This document shows, one piece after another, positions 53,001-63,772 of a DNA stretch of 64,000 nt (its first letter is position 1; every line of letters starts with the position of its first letter). A program made the position numbers and the translations under genes. The notes below the pieces were generated by a model, which was given only the letters and a program-made list of their open reading frames with translations, made no database searches and had not been told where the DNA came from. This DNA comes from Cololabis saira. Its lineage: Eukaryota; Chordata; Actinopteri; Beloniformes; Belonidae. The stretch is taken from the NCBI RefSeq assembly GCF_033807715.1, contig NC_084599.1, forward strand, positions 3,098,125-3,162,124, written 5' to 3'.

Positions 53001-53460
53001 CATGTCCAAAGTCAAGCTTCATAGACTGTTTGATACAGGTGATAAATGTGACAGATCGCTCTTTATCACCTGCTAACCATACACATGTGTTCTTTTCCTG
53101 CCCAAAGCTGTGTTCATTTTGGTCTTCTTTCTATAATACTCTCTCAAAAGCCCTTAACAAACCAGTGGTTTCTAGCCCTTTAATTTCAATTTTTGGTGTA
53201 CCTGAAGATTTTAATAGTTTTACTAAGAAGGAGATTAATATAATTGCTTTTTCCTCTCTTGTAGCTCGTAGACGTATTCTACTTCAATCGAAGGACCAAA
53301 AACCTCCATCTCCCAATTCTTGGTTGAAAGACCTGATGTCATTTTTATATTTAGAGAAAATTAAATACGGTATTAGGGGTTGCTCTGATAGGTTTTCTTA
53401 TATTTGGGAACCTATTCTTTCTTTTGTTAATTCTTTGGCATCCTTGGAAGGTTAATTTAA
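50059..53460 (+). pseudogene. L1/Tx1-like LINE ORF2, 5' truncated, multiply broken
   Basis: Starts inside an APE-type endonuclease (VCAYAPNFDC, then GGDLNLTVNPI near 50312). Reverse transcriptase follows: NGKAPGPDSFPADFLKKF (51295), LIPKKNK, RPVSLLNTDIKLLAKILAG, TGFIKGRQL, DAEKAFDRVEW, then after a frameshift near 51770 GCRQGCPLSPMLF and YADDLLLY (51991-52014). The C-terminal domain has HVFFSCPKLCSFW and ends at about 53455. Stops (for example TGA at 51482) and several frameshifts make it inactive. The long C-terminal region and the motif order fit L1/Tx1 elements. Confidence 0.88.
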
Positions 53461-53703
53461 TCTGATTTAATTTAATTACAGGGAAGTATGATATTGCTAA
53501 CCATGTCTAATTTTTTTTAGGGTTCCTCTTATGTCGGTTTATTTTAATTTTTTATTTATTTATCTATTTATTTCTTTTTTTTTTTATTTATTTATTTATT
53601 TTATTTTTTGTTGTTGTTGTTTTGAGTGTCCTGTATTTCATTTTATTACTTTATTTTTCCTATTATTATTGTCTTCAGTCAGAGTTTGATTGGTAATGGG
53701 TAC

Positions 53704-55112
53704 TAGTGATGCGCGGGTCGACCCATAACCCGCGGGTCCCGCGGGTTGCCCGCGGGGCGGGTTGGGTTGGGTCAAGAAATTTTCACTTCATGGGCGGGGC
53801 GGGTGAGGCGGGCCAATCCCTTGCAAGCACGTAACCTGCGACCCGACGTCACGAAAGCGCAAACAGCGGCAGCCTGAGCAGACCACGGTTAAGAAAGTAT
53901 TCATAAGAATATAGCCGTAATAATAATAAACAACACGCTTGTTGCAGCCGTTCCAATAATATCATTATTGTTTATTGTTGTTGCATTTCAAAAGGGCGAT
54001 TATTGTTGATTATTCTGCATATTGTTTTATAATGTTGTTTGGGTAGAAACTGAGTTGTTTTGATACCTGTTTGAAAGAGTCAAAAAAGTTGTGTGACCGC
54101 TGTTTAAGTTAATTCGTTACCTAAAACAGTTTTTTCGTTATAGTATTATTTTGTTCAGTTAAAAAAGTAATTTTAGATCATGTTTTGTGTGGTAAAATAA
54201 GTTAAATCATTTTTTTGAAGTCGCGAGTTTTTGGCGAGTCGAGCTGATGCCGCCTGCGGCTGCGGGACTCACATCGCAAGAACAGCTGGGACAACGCTGT
54301 TATAAGATTTATTAAATAATAGGCTACATCTTATGACAGCTTAGTCTATTACAATGGTTGATTTAACAGCAATTCGCTTTCACATAGAGGGCGCACAGCG
54401 GCACCCGCCGCCGGCTTTCCCATTCATTGGAAAGTAGCTTTACGCCAAAGCGCACGCCGCCGGGATGGGCGCAGACTCGGCGCAAAGCCCTGCGCCCTTG
54501 CGCAGCGACAGCACATACACAATGAATTGGAAAACGGCGCCAGACCGGAAAAACCTTTTTTTTCTCGGTCGCCAAGCAACTTGCAACGAATATGCGTGCT
54601 GCTCTGCTCTGATTCTCTGCATCCCTGCAACAAGTGCATAGAGCGAGCGCACCTTCAGCTCAGCCGGCCGGGTGCTCGAGTCCAGGCCAAACAGACTAAA
54701 CCCCGGCACAGTTGATGCAATTCTTATTTTGCACAGTGCACATTGAATGACAATGCCTTGGTTAGATTGATGTGGTTAATAGCCTATGCTCCGTTATTCA
54801 GTTTATAGCCACAAAAACCTAATTTTATTTGTATTTTTGGATTTATTTATTGTTTATTTACCAGGCTTAAGATTTGAATTTGTTGCAGTTTCCAGCACTG
54901 TAAAGCCTGTTTTCACCTTTGTGAGAGTGAGACGGAATAGACGCCTTATTCAATGGCACATTTAACGTGTAATCGTGTATTAATACCGGCGGGTGCGGGT
55001 TGGGGCGGGTTGTGTAAATAGATATGGTGGTGCGGGGCGGGATGGGGCGGGTCATATTTTCTCATTAATGCGGGACCCGCGGGTTGGAAAAACCCCGACC
55101 CGCGCATCACTA
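53704..55112. mobile_element. hAT element (TAGTGATGCGCGGGTCG) in the LINE 3' UTR
   Basis: Ends TAGTGATGCGCGGGTCGACC and GACCCGCGCATCACTA, perfect inverted repeats. 8-bp target duplication ATGGGTAC (53696-53703, 55113-55120). 1409 bp, non-autonomous. It contains a GC-rich block 54379-54715 with GGCGCAGACTCGGCGCAAAG, also seen at 4780-4860. Confidence 0.94.
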
Positions 55113-55258
55113 ATGGGTACTAACTTTGGGACCTGTTCATAATTACGTATTTTGCAGTGTGTGTGTTTTGGGGTGTTTGTTATGTTAAGCCTTATTTATT
55201 TTATTAGTGTGTCTTTATTTACGGTATATTTATTGTGTGGTCGAACCCTTTAAAAAAA

Positions 55259-55274
55259 AAGTTTACATGACAAT
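55259..55274. repeat. LINE target-site duplication, right
   Basis: Second copy of AAGTTTACATGACAAT; the first bases merge with the poly-A tail. Confidence 0.92.
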
Positions 55275-55335
55275 ATTGGATGAAGAGGTTGTTTTAGTTG
55301 TGATCTCGGCAAAGGAAACGGCACCAGCGACACCA

Positions 55336-56008
55336 GCTGGTATCACACCGGGACCAGCTGGTATCAGACCGGGACCAGCTGGTATCAGACCGGGACCAGC
55401 TGGTATCAGACCGGGACCAGCTGGTATCAGACCGGGACCAGCTGGTATCAGACCGGGACCAGCTGGTACCGGGACCAGCTGGTATTAGACCAGGACCAGC
55501 TGGTACCGGGACCAGTTGGTATTAGACCGGGACCAGCTGGTATCAGACCGGGACCAGCTGGTATCAGACCGGGACCAGCTGGTATCAGACCAGCTGGTAT
55601 CAGACCGGGACCAGCTGGTATCAGACCGGGACCAGCTGGTATTAGACCGGGACCAGCTGGTATCTGACCTGGACCAGCTGGTACCGGGACCAGCTGGTAT
55701 TAGACCAGCTGGTATCAGACCGGGACCAGCTGGTATCAGACCAGCTGGTATCAGACCGGGACCAGCTGGTATCAGACCGGGACCAGCTGGTATCAGACCG
55801 GGACCAGCTGGTATCAGACCGGGACCAGCTGGTATCAGACCGGGACCAGCTGGTATCAGACCGGGACCAGCCGGTATCAGACCGGGACCAGCTGGTATCA
55901 GACCGGGACCAGCTGGTATCAGACCAGCTGGTATCAGACCGGGACCAGCTGGTATCAGACCAGCTGGTATCAGACCGGGACCAGCTGGTATCAGACCAGG
56001 ACCAGCAC
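55336..56008. repeat. 21-bp minisatellite (GGACCAGCTGGTATCAGACCG)
   Basis: About thirty units, with shortened units (AGACCAGCTGGTATC, 15 bp) interspersed. Each unit contains the palindrome ACCAGCTGGT, so the array can form many small cruciforms. A frame reading PAGIRPG stays open through much of the array but has no gene context. Confidence 0.95.
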
Positions 56009-56139
56009 CACTCGCGGCCAGAGCCAGAACTGCAGGCCGCTACGCGTTCAGTGTCTTTTTGAGAACGTGCACGTCGACGCGTCAAATGAACGCAGGATAC
56101 GCGTGGCGGCCATGATGCATACGCGTTCACGTACTGAAC

Positions 56140-56412
56140 TGCAGGTATATCTGGGGTTGCTTTCACTCCTGTCCCGTTTGGAGCAGTTGTTCCGAAACAG
56201 GGAGCGTTTCCCCCTAAAGATCGGTTGGTTTGGTACATGTGAACACAGCAATCGCGCTCGGATGCGGGACTAAACAAGCGAGCTGAGATCTCCTAGGAGA
56301 CAGACGTTTGCCTTGTGAACACAAACGCCACGAACGAAAAACCAAACAACTGTATCGATTTAGCCCCTGAATCAGAACAAAACAAATGCACCACAGGTCT
56401 GAAAGCACCCTA
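56140..56412. mobile_element. MITE (GCTTTCAGACCTGTGG family), inverted
   Basis: Ends CCACAGGTCTGAAAGCACCC. The interior AACTGTATCGATTTAGCCCC matches 29990-30015 in reverse. Left boundary approximate. Confidence 0.6.
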
Positions 56413-56878
56413 AATACACCATGACGTGAGCAAGGAAGCCGCGCAGGACCAGCATCACCGGCCTGAGAGAAGGGAATCCTCAGACGTCACAGTTACATTC
56501 TCCTTTCAATCAGAAGATGAATGTTCCTGGATGAAATAGATCTGTAGGCCAGTATACCAGCTCACTTAACTTCTTCAGGATCTTGCCATGTACAAAAATG
56601 AGGTCATTCACACACAAGAAATATGGAAATAAAGATCAATCCTGCCACAGACTTTGGGAGAGTGGAATGTTTGTCCACAAATAGAAATGCAGGTCATCTG
56701 TAAAATCTCATGTGAAACTATAAAATAAAGAATTTATAAGGATCAATACTGGGGGCAGGCTGCCAAGATGTATATTAAAGGTCAAACATTCACATATTTC
56801 TGCTTGTTTACTATCCAAGACTGGTGGCACTGGAGTATTTTCATCATTTAGACAGTTTTACACCTTTTAAGCGCCATG

Positions 56879-56953
<75 letters not shown>

Positions 56954-57404
56954 CGTTTCTGCTATATTCTGTAACAATTATGTAATCATCTGATGAAGGG
57001 AAGGACATGGGAGGCTGAGGTGACAGTCAGACCTAAGATCTTTTAAAGATCCATGTGTTAGGACAGACTAACGGCCTTCCTGAGGAAGAACACGTGACCG
57101 TGTCAGGTGTTGGGGACAGACGGCTGAGCCGTCATCACGGCAGCAGCAGAAAGTGTTTCTGCTGACAGCTGCTCTGTGACACAGCAAAGCCTTCAGCTGT
57201 TAACAGCCCTAATCCCAGAAAACACTTAAACACTGGACTCCTACAGACATATGTCATGCTGCTAGTTTCAAGCATTTTTTCAACATCAGGACAGCGAGAA
57301 AAAGAGCTGCGTTTCCTATTACGCCAGGCCACCGAAAGAAAGGTATCATTATGTGGGCGGCATTCAATCCTTTTGCTAATTAATGAGAAATTAAAAACCT
57401 AAAC
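56413..57404. other. No gene recognised; AT microsatellite
   Basis: Unassigned sequence with a 72-bp AT dinucleotide run at 56880-56951. Confidence 0.6.
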
Positions 57405-57660
57405 AACTAGGGGGTGGGTAAAAATATCGAAAGAAATCGATGCATCGCAATTATCTCCGCCCTAATTCAATATGGATTAAGCAAAGCCTCTGAATGATTC
57501 ACCTCCTGGCCAGTGGGGGCGCTGTGTACAACATTTTCTTATGATTCGCGTTTTGTGGACGGTGGCTGCATGCGAGTTTAAGTTTAATTGCTCAGTTCAT
57601 TTCTATGTGAAGTAACATGCCACGTGTTATAGGCATGAAAATAAAAATAATGAAAAATTG
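57405..57660. mobile_element. hAT-like remnant
   Basis: TAGGGGGTGGGTAAAAATATCG followed by ATCGATGCATCGCAATTATC, typical of degenerate hAT MITE ends. No second terminus found. Confidence 0.45.
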
Positions 57661-57837
57661 ACAACAGCTATTTGTGTGGTGAGCAGCAGCAGCTCACGTA
57701 CAGACGTGATCGCCGGGTCAACCTGCGCCGTCGTCCCGGGGAGAGACCTGCAGCTCTGTGGAGAATTACCGCTGGCTGAAAAAAATCATTTAGGAAGATA
57801 AATGTTGGTTTATTAGATGAAATCTAACAGTTGTAGC

Positions 57838-58285
57838 TACGCCTATTAAGAAATTTGCTCGTTGCTCGTCATTTGCGCGTTAAATCGATGCAGAGCCTAC
57901 GGCGTAGGGTGCGGCGTAGGGTGCGGCGTAGGGTGCGGCGTAGGGTGCGGCGTAGGGTGCGGCGTAGGGTGCGGCGTAGGGTGCGGCGTAGGGTGCGGCG
58001 TAGGGTGCGGCGTAGGGTGCGGCGTAGGGTGCGGCGTAGGGTACGGCGTAGGGTACGGCGTAGGGTGCGGCGTAGGGTACGGCGTAGCGTGCGGCATAGG
58101 GTACGGCGTAGGGTACGGCGTAGGGTACGGCGTAGGGTGCGGCGTAGGGTACGGCGTAGGGTACGGCGTAGGGTACGGCGTAGGTTACGGCGTAGGTTAC
58201 GGCGTAGGTTACGGCGTAGGTTACGGCGTACAGTGCGGTGTACAGTGCGGCGTACAGTGCGGCGTAGGGTGCGGTGTAGAGCAGG
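57838..58285. mobile_element. MITE family M12, copy 2 (partial), with 12-bp array
   Basis: Shares TATTAAGAAATTTGCTCG and CGCAGAGCCTACGGCGTAGG-like sequence with 16960-17060. Only the core and the array survive. Confidence 0.6.
57898..58282. repeat. 12-bp minisatellite (GGCGTAGGGTGC)
   Basis: About 32 units, changing along its length from GGGTGC to GGGTAC, then GGTTAC and CAGTGC subtypes in order. Open in all frames as RRRV, GVGC and similar, which are not proteins. Confidence 0.96.
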
Positions 58286-58360
58286 GGTATTCAACTAGAT
58301 TTGGCCGGTGGCCACATCTGCAAAAGGACTGTATGGAGAGGGCCGCACAATTTGACGAAA

Positions 58361-59568
58361 AAACGATGCCGTGCCTAAGGCGTGTGGTACGCGTCGACAC
58401 CAGAGGTGTCAAGTAACAAAGTACAAATACTTTGTTACCTTACTTAAGTAGAAATTTTGGTTATCTATACTTCACTGGAGTAATTATTTTTCAGACGACT
58501 TTTTACTTTTACTCCTTACATTTTCAAGCAATTATCTGTACTTTTTACTCCTTACATTTTAAAAACAGCCTCGTTACTGTATTTCATTTGGGCCTTTAAA
58601 TAAAACTATCCAGTTAAATTGCTCCATCCAGATAGAGTGAATTTGGTTGTGGTTGTTTCATATGTTCTTGTCCAGTTTTGTTCTTACATCCGTTCCCTCA
58701 GATTCCTGCAACTAAACTTGGATGTACATTCCAATAAAGGTTAGGATAAATGATAACATGCCTCTGAAGTTTGACTTTTTGCACCATTACATTACTTATA
58801 GGCAACTAGTCATCATATCTGCTGCTCTCTGAAACACATGTTAATGCTCAATAATACACATATATGGTTCTTTAATATATTTGCATTATACTAAGATACA
58901 TTTATTTTCGATGGCTTTTGTCCTTAATGGCTTTTTTCCCCCTTACATTACTTTTACTTTTATACTTTAAGTAGTTTTGAAACTAGTACTTTTATACTTT
59001 TTCTTGAGTAAAAAACTTGAGTTGATACTTCAACTTCTACAGGAGTATTTTTAAACTCTAGTATCTATACTTCTACCTGAGTAATGAATGTGAATACTGA
59101 AGACACCTCTGGTCGACACAGACCACGCGCCGTCTCTGACGCCGTCACTGACGCCGTCACTGACGCCGTCACTGACGCCGTCACTGACGTGCACCTCCCG
59201 AAAATTGTAACTACGCGTCGAGGCGACGCAGACCAAACGTAGACCACACGCAGACCGAGAGGGCTGTGATTGGTTCACTTGGTAGTAACGCATTTCCGGT
59301 TTCCCGTTTGAAGGAGTCGTGAACTTTCAGCGCTCTTTTCTTCGTGTATGTGTGATTTTTTTTGTTTTGTTTTTTTGCACAATAGTTGTCCTTATCTCTT
59401 TGATTCACTGTGACCGGAAAAAGTCGGATAAACCATTCAGCTAATTAGCGGTCACAGGGGGGGTACTGCACCGCGCCGAAATGGAGTGACGGAGAAGTCC
59501 GAAGGTTTCACGACGGCGTCACGGTGACGGCGTCACGGTGACGGCGTAGGCACGGCGTCGATTTCGAA
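58361..59568. mobile_element. GGTTCTGCGT-family MITE, split by a hAT
   Basis: Left part 58361-58400 (ATGCCGTGCCTAAGGCGTGT) and right part 59112-59568 are collinear with 23836-24323. The right part carries five GACGCCGTCACT units against two in the other copy. Both outer ends are lost. Confidence 0.75.
58401..59111. mobile_element. hAT MITE (CAGAGGTGTC)
   Basis: Ends CAGAGGTGTCAAGTAACAAA and AAGACACCTCTG, with perfect 8-bp target duplication GTCGACAC (58393-58400, 59112-59119). CAGRGGTG termini are typical of the Charlie group. 711 bp, noncoding. Confidence 0.93.
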
Positions 59569-59579
59569 CTCAAGGCTCA

Positions 59580-59998
59580 AGTCAGCTGGAGCCGTGAGCA
59601 GCTATGAAGAGACAGAGCTCCTGGTGGATCTGGTCGTTCCTTATCTCCGTCTAGATCTTTTTAATTCTCTCCTCAGCACCAGGTTTATGAACATCTGCAC
59701 CTCAGAGTTGGATCATGAAACAGACTTTTGCTGCCATTGCTGGTGGAAAAAAATGAACAAGAAGCTGTCAGAGTCTCTTTCTCTGATTTCCTCCTCCTGA
59801 CTCAGACGTCTGACTCCAACCCCCCGACCAATCAGTGGCCTGTAGTGTGATGATGTCAGATACAGCCGACTCAGCAGCTTAGAACCTCGGCAGAATAGTT
59901 ACAGAAAAGTATCTACTCTGCACGTTAGACCCCTAGTGGAGAAGAACCGAACCGAGTGGAGTCGAGTCGGGCTGAGTAGGTACTAGTGGAAAAGCGCC
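59580..59998. mobile_element. MITE (GGCGCTTTTCCACTAG family), truncated, inverted
   Basis: Right end CTAGTGGAAAAGCGCC, interior as in 30863-31260 reversed. The left half is missing. Confidence 0.8.
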
Positions 59999-60617
59999 AC
60001 ATGTGTGCTTTTACAAAGCACTGCATTACCGTCTTTAGCCATCGCTGCGCCTCTGTTACACCTTTACACAATGCCAGTTCACACAGCACTCGCTTTGTTC
60101 CAATTATGGCCCCTTGACTACCTTCCAAAACAGTACAGGTGGAATGTCTCGCCGTTCTACTTCCTGTGACATGAGAGAAAAGAAAGGGCTGGACAGGTGG
60201 ATCAAACTGATAATGTGAATGGGACATTTGGTCTTTCTGCAGTTCTGGCGAAGTACTGGGACTATATTAATGAACAGTTTTCCTTGAGGGGTCACCAAAA
60301 AATGTTTTAAAAAATAAAAGTAAAACATTGCTCTACTGCTCAACCACGAAAACAAACGGTATCCTCGGAGTCAGGCCAACTTTCCACTTTCCCAAGAGCA
60401 CATTTTAGGGCATCTAATGGCTCCTACACACTGCACCATTTCTAAAGTCGTACATTATTACTCTGCCTACAGCTGCACCTGATAAATCTTCAGTATGACG
60501 TGGAGAATGGTATAAGACTGTATGAAAATGAGACCCCCTGAATCCACAATTGTATTACCTTTTATGTGTCCCAAAAATACTTCAATAAGCAGAGCGAAGG
60601 AGAGGATTGTAGTCTTT
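59999..60617. other. No recognised feature
   Basis: Unassigned sequence without a domain-bearing ORF. Confidence 0.45.
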
Positions 60618-61107
60618 GAGTGCGTTTACATGGGAAGTTTAATTCCTCTTTAATTCAGAATTAATATTAAATCCGATTTAAAATGAGTAAAAATGACCAT
60701 GTAAACACCTAATTCCGAATGAAAATGTCCATTCTGAATTAAACTTCATTCCGAAGTAAGTGGCTGGTTTATTCTGATTTTAAATCCGAATAGAATAATT
60801 CCGCGATCATGTTTACACTCATTCCTCTTTAAATTAATTCCGGTCTTTCTGCACTTTTCAAAGTTGCAGCGGCTAAGTTTGTTTTTCTTCCGGTAGACGT
60901 AACTTCCAGCACCCCCTATCCAATCAGAACCTTCCCAACCCCCAGACATTAAGAGGAATTGGAGAAAGACCATCAAATGTGTTTTCCAAGTAAACCTCAA
61001 TTCAGAATTACTATTTCCATGTAAACTCGAAGGAAAATAGTTTAATTCTGAATTATTTAATTCTGAATAATTAATTCCGAATGAAAAAACATCATGTAAC
61101 CGTGGCC
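60618..61107. mobile_element. MITE (GTGCGTTTACATGG), copy 2, complete
   Basis: Uninterrupted version of 23741-24870, with the same AATTCCGAAT palindromes and the GTTACATGATG right end. It shows that the 488-bp block at 23836 is an insertion. Confidence 0.8.
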
Positions 61108-61429
61108 CCTTGTCATGGTTAAGTAGAAGAAACAAGTTGCACAAATTCTCTTTCCGCCATGCATTTTAATTGGCTACGGCTAGTCATATGATTTCTGACA
61201 TTGTCAGTGTCAGAAAATTATTTCAGGGAATGTTTGAAATGCAAGATTATCAAAACAGACGTCCCCCACCCACTTGCGCTGGAAAACACAGCATTTCAAA
61301 AAGGAACCTGTGTGACATTTGGCACGAGGTTTTGTATTAAAACTGTTTTTTTAAGGGTTTGCCTCAGAAAGAAATGAAGCTAACAGAGATGCTATGCTAT
61401 AATGCTTTGGGGGAAACCCCAATTATGGC

Positions 61430-61515
61430 ACAGAAAAAATATCGATATATATGGAGTATCGCCATTCAGCTAGAAAATATCGAGATATGACTTTTGGTCC
61501 ATATCGCCCAGCCCT
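61430..61515. mobile_element. hAT end remnant
   Basis: AAAATATCGAGATATGACTT leading to ATATCGCCCAGCCCTA, the right terminus of a hAT family. The left end is absent. Confidence 0.55.
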
Positions 61516-61990
61516 ACGCCGTACCGTACGCCGTAGGCTCTGCGTAGATTTAACGTGGACCCATAAATCAGCTCGCGAGCCGGCGGCTGTTCTCATCCCG
61601 AAAACGTCGGAGCAAATTTCTTAACAGGCGTTATTTGGATAAACTGAGCCCAGGGTGGGGATCTTAACAGTTACTTTTACGCCTGAAAAAATATTAAAAC
61701 TTAATAAAGTGGCATATTAACAGCACTACAGCGGAAATTAAAACAGCTTTTAGCTCTGGGCTTCCTGATATGGTGTGACGTATGTGCAAACGTAACTACG
61801 CAGTCGCTTACGTACCCGAACGTAAACCACGCAGTGACGTAGCAGCAAAATTTAGGGGTGGTGCTGAAAAGTAGGAATAGTGGGAGTATTGGGACAGGCC
61901 CCTGGGAAGATTACAAGAGCCCTAAAATCTGTGGCTTCTTTTTTAGGGCTAGTGGTAGAAAGTAGGGGGTGTATTGGGATTGGCCCTAAA
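61516..61990. mobile_element. MITE family M12, copy 3, unexpanded
   Basis: Inverted relative to 16549-17050, ending TTGGGATTGGCCCT. It keeps only one to two 12-bp units (CGCCGTACCGTACGCCGTAG) where copies 1 and 2 have long arrays. Confidence 0.8.
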
Positions 61991-62685
61991 GTTTGCTGCT
62001 GAGATACATTCCTCTATCACTTTGAGTCGATGTGCTTTCTCATGTGATGGCGCCTTAAAAGCTAAATGAGGCTGTTTGTGTTATTTTTAGCAACATTCAA
62101 CGTACTTGTAGAAACCGCAGCCTTGCATAATGAGGCTGTTGCAGTGCTGCCTGTGGGGAGTTTCATCTGAAATAATATATATATACTGCCACCATGATGT
62201 ACAACTCATGTGCCACTGCGTCTCCACCTGGCAACTCAAAGCAGGAAGTTGCAAAGCAGTATTGTGTAACTTCCTGTGCTAGCGTTTACAACAACAAAAG
62301 GAGAATTGGGAGTCTAAAAATAGCATTGTAAACAAAGGCAAAGCTCTTAGTAAGACGTGCTAGCAGAAGCAGCAGGACTGAAAACACACTCTGGCCGGGG
62401 AGTTGTAAACAGCCATTCTTAAACTGAGCCATGTAGCGCTCGCTTCTCTGCACATGCACGGCCCGGAGAATACACAAAGACATTCCTGCACTTTAGGGTG
62501 TAATAGAGCACATATGTTAAAGAATAAAAATAAAACCATTCCCAGAAAGAAGCCTTCCCAGCACCCTGAGGAACAAACATGTACCCTTTTCATTTACTGT
62601 CATCAAAGTCATCCCAATAATGCCACAGAGTGTGGGAAAACACCGACAGTCTTTAAACTAGAGATCTGATTACACCTTCAGACTT
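61991..62685. other. No recognised feature
   Basis: Mixed sequence with a short AT run (62177-62187). The minus-strand open frames of 65-77 codons have no domain. Confidence 0.45.
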
Positions 62686-62900
62686 CACACTTTTATTGTC
62701 ATAATACGAGGCATACAACGAAATTAAAGCAGCATGGAGTGGTGTTTCCCTTCAAAAATTGAAGTAAAAAAAGTATAAAATGAAAAAGTACAAAAATAAA
62801 ATAGCACTAATAGTAAATAGTAAAACAAATTGTAAATCTTTACTGTAAACAACCAAAACACACCAGGCTCGCTGTTTTCCTAACCGAAAAAGTACACAAC
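62686..62900 (-). mobile_element. Possible retroelement 3' end
   Basis: On the minus strand it reads TTCGTTGTATGCCTCGTATT then ATGACAATAAAAGTG, a pattern of fish LINE 3' ends. No coding part. Confidence 0.35.
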
Positions 62901-62981
62901 ATTTACCACAACCACTTTTAAATATTAGTTGTGAAGTTTACTCACAACTACGCAGCACTGAGCAAATATTATATATAGACA

Positions 62982-63225
62982 CAGGACTGTCTCAGAAAAT
63001 TTGAATATTGTGATTTTCTGTAATGCAATTACAAAAACAAAAATGTCATACATTCTGGATTCATTACAAATCAACTGAAATATTGCAAGCCTTTTATTAT
63101 TTTAATATTGCTGATTATGGCTTACAGTTTAAGATTAAGATTCCCAGAATATTCTAATTTTTTGAGATAGTTTAAGAAAACTCAAATATCCTGTCACAGT
63201 ATTCTAATTTTCTGAGACAGTCCTG
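62982..63225. mobile_element. Mariner-like MITE, full copy
   Basis: CAGGACTGTCTCAGAAAATT at both ends, TA on the right flank, AT repeat beyond. 244 bp. The 30 bp to its left (CTACGCAGCACTGAGCAAAT) are also found, inverted, next to the copy at 36268-36766. Confidence 0.85.
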
Positions 63226-63413
63226 TATTATATATATATAATACAATAGCAATATGCGTTTGTTTGGAGAGTGGATTATATGATCTTGCAGAAGCACCTC
63301 CAGCCCATAGGCTAGTGTGTTTTAACTCCAGGTTTCCTGAGGGCTGATCTGGGACTGGGACATGGTGTCATTGAGTTTCCATTCACCAGGTTGGCAGGAG
63401 GCCCTGCCGTGCA
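63226..63413. other. No recognised feature
   Basis: Short unassigned stretch. Confidence 0.4.
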
Positions 63414-63505
63414 TGCTGGGGCGTGCACGTTGGAGCGTGCACGTTGGGGCGTGCACGTTGGGGCGTGCACGCTGGGGCGTGCACGTTGGGGCGTGCACGT
63501 GTACC
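63414..63505. repeat. 15-bp tandem repeat (GGGGCGTGCACGTTG)
   Basis: Six to seven units, each with the palindrome GTGCAC. The divisible-by-3 period yields open CTLGRARW-like frames that are not genes. Confidence 0.92.
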
Positions 63506-63772
63506 CCTCCCCCACGGGCCATTGGCTCTGGAGCAACACAGCATTCTAGTAGGAACTCAATCCCAGGAGGTTACAGGAGTCCACCACGGAACACCAAATC
63601 TCCCCACACTTCCAAACCTACTCCAGCAACAGCGCTGAAGGACGGCGCTGCTCGGCCCGGCACCACGGACACAATGGAAAACCAACCGGTCCCAACTGGA
63701 CCTTCCACTTTTACATTCCAGTGCTTTTGTTGTTTGTTTTTTTAAACCAAAAAGCAAGCTTGTAGTAAGTTA
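63506..63772. other. No recognised feature
   Basis: Unassigned sequence between a minisatellite and the terminal MITE. Confidence 0.4.

Larger units (their letters stand above)
50059..55258 (+). mobile_element. L1/Tx1-like LINE insertion
   Basis: Whole inserted unit: truncated ORF2, AT-rich 3' UTR and a poly-A tail (55250-55260), bounded by a 16-bp target duplication. A hAT (53704-55112) later entered the 3' UTR. Without it the LINE is about 3.8 kb. Confidence 0.9.

Noticed and set aside
54363..54709. Overlapping minus-strand ORFs of 70-89 codons
   Set aside because: Shadow frames in a GC-rich block inside a hAT element.
57855..58416. GVGCGVGC and RRRVRRRV ORFs
   Set aside because: Same reason: an in-frame 12-bp array.
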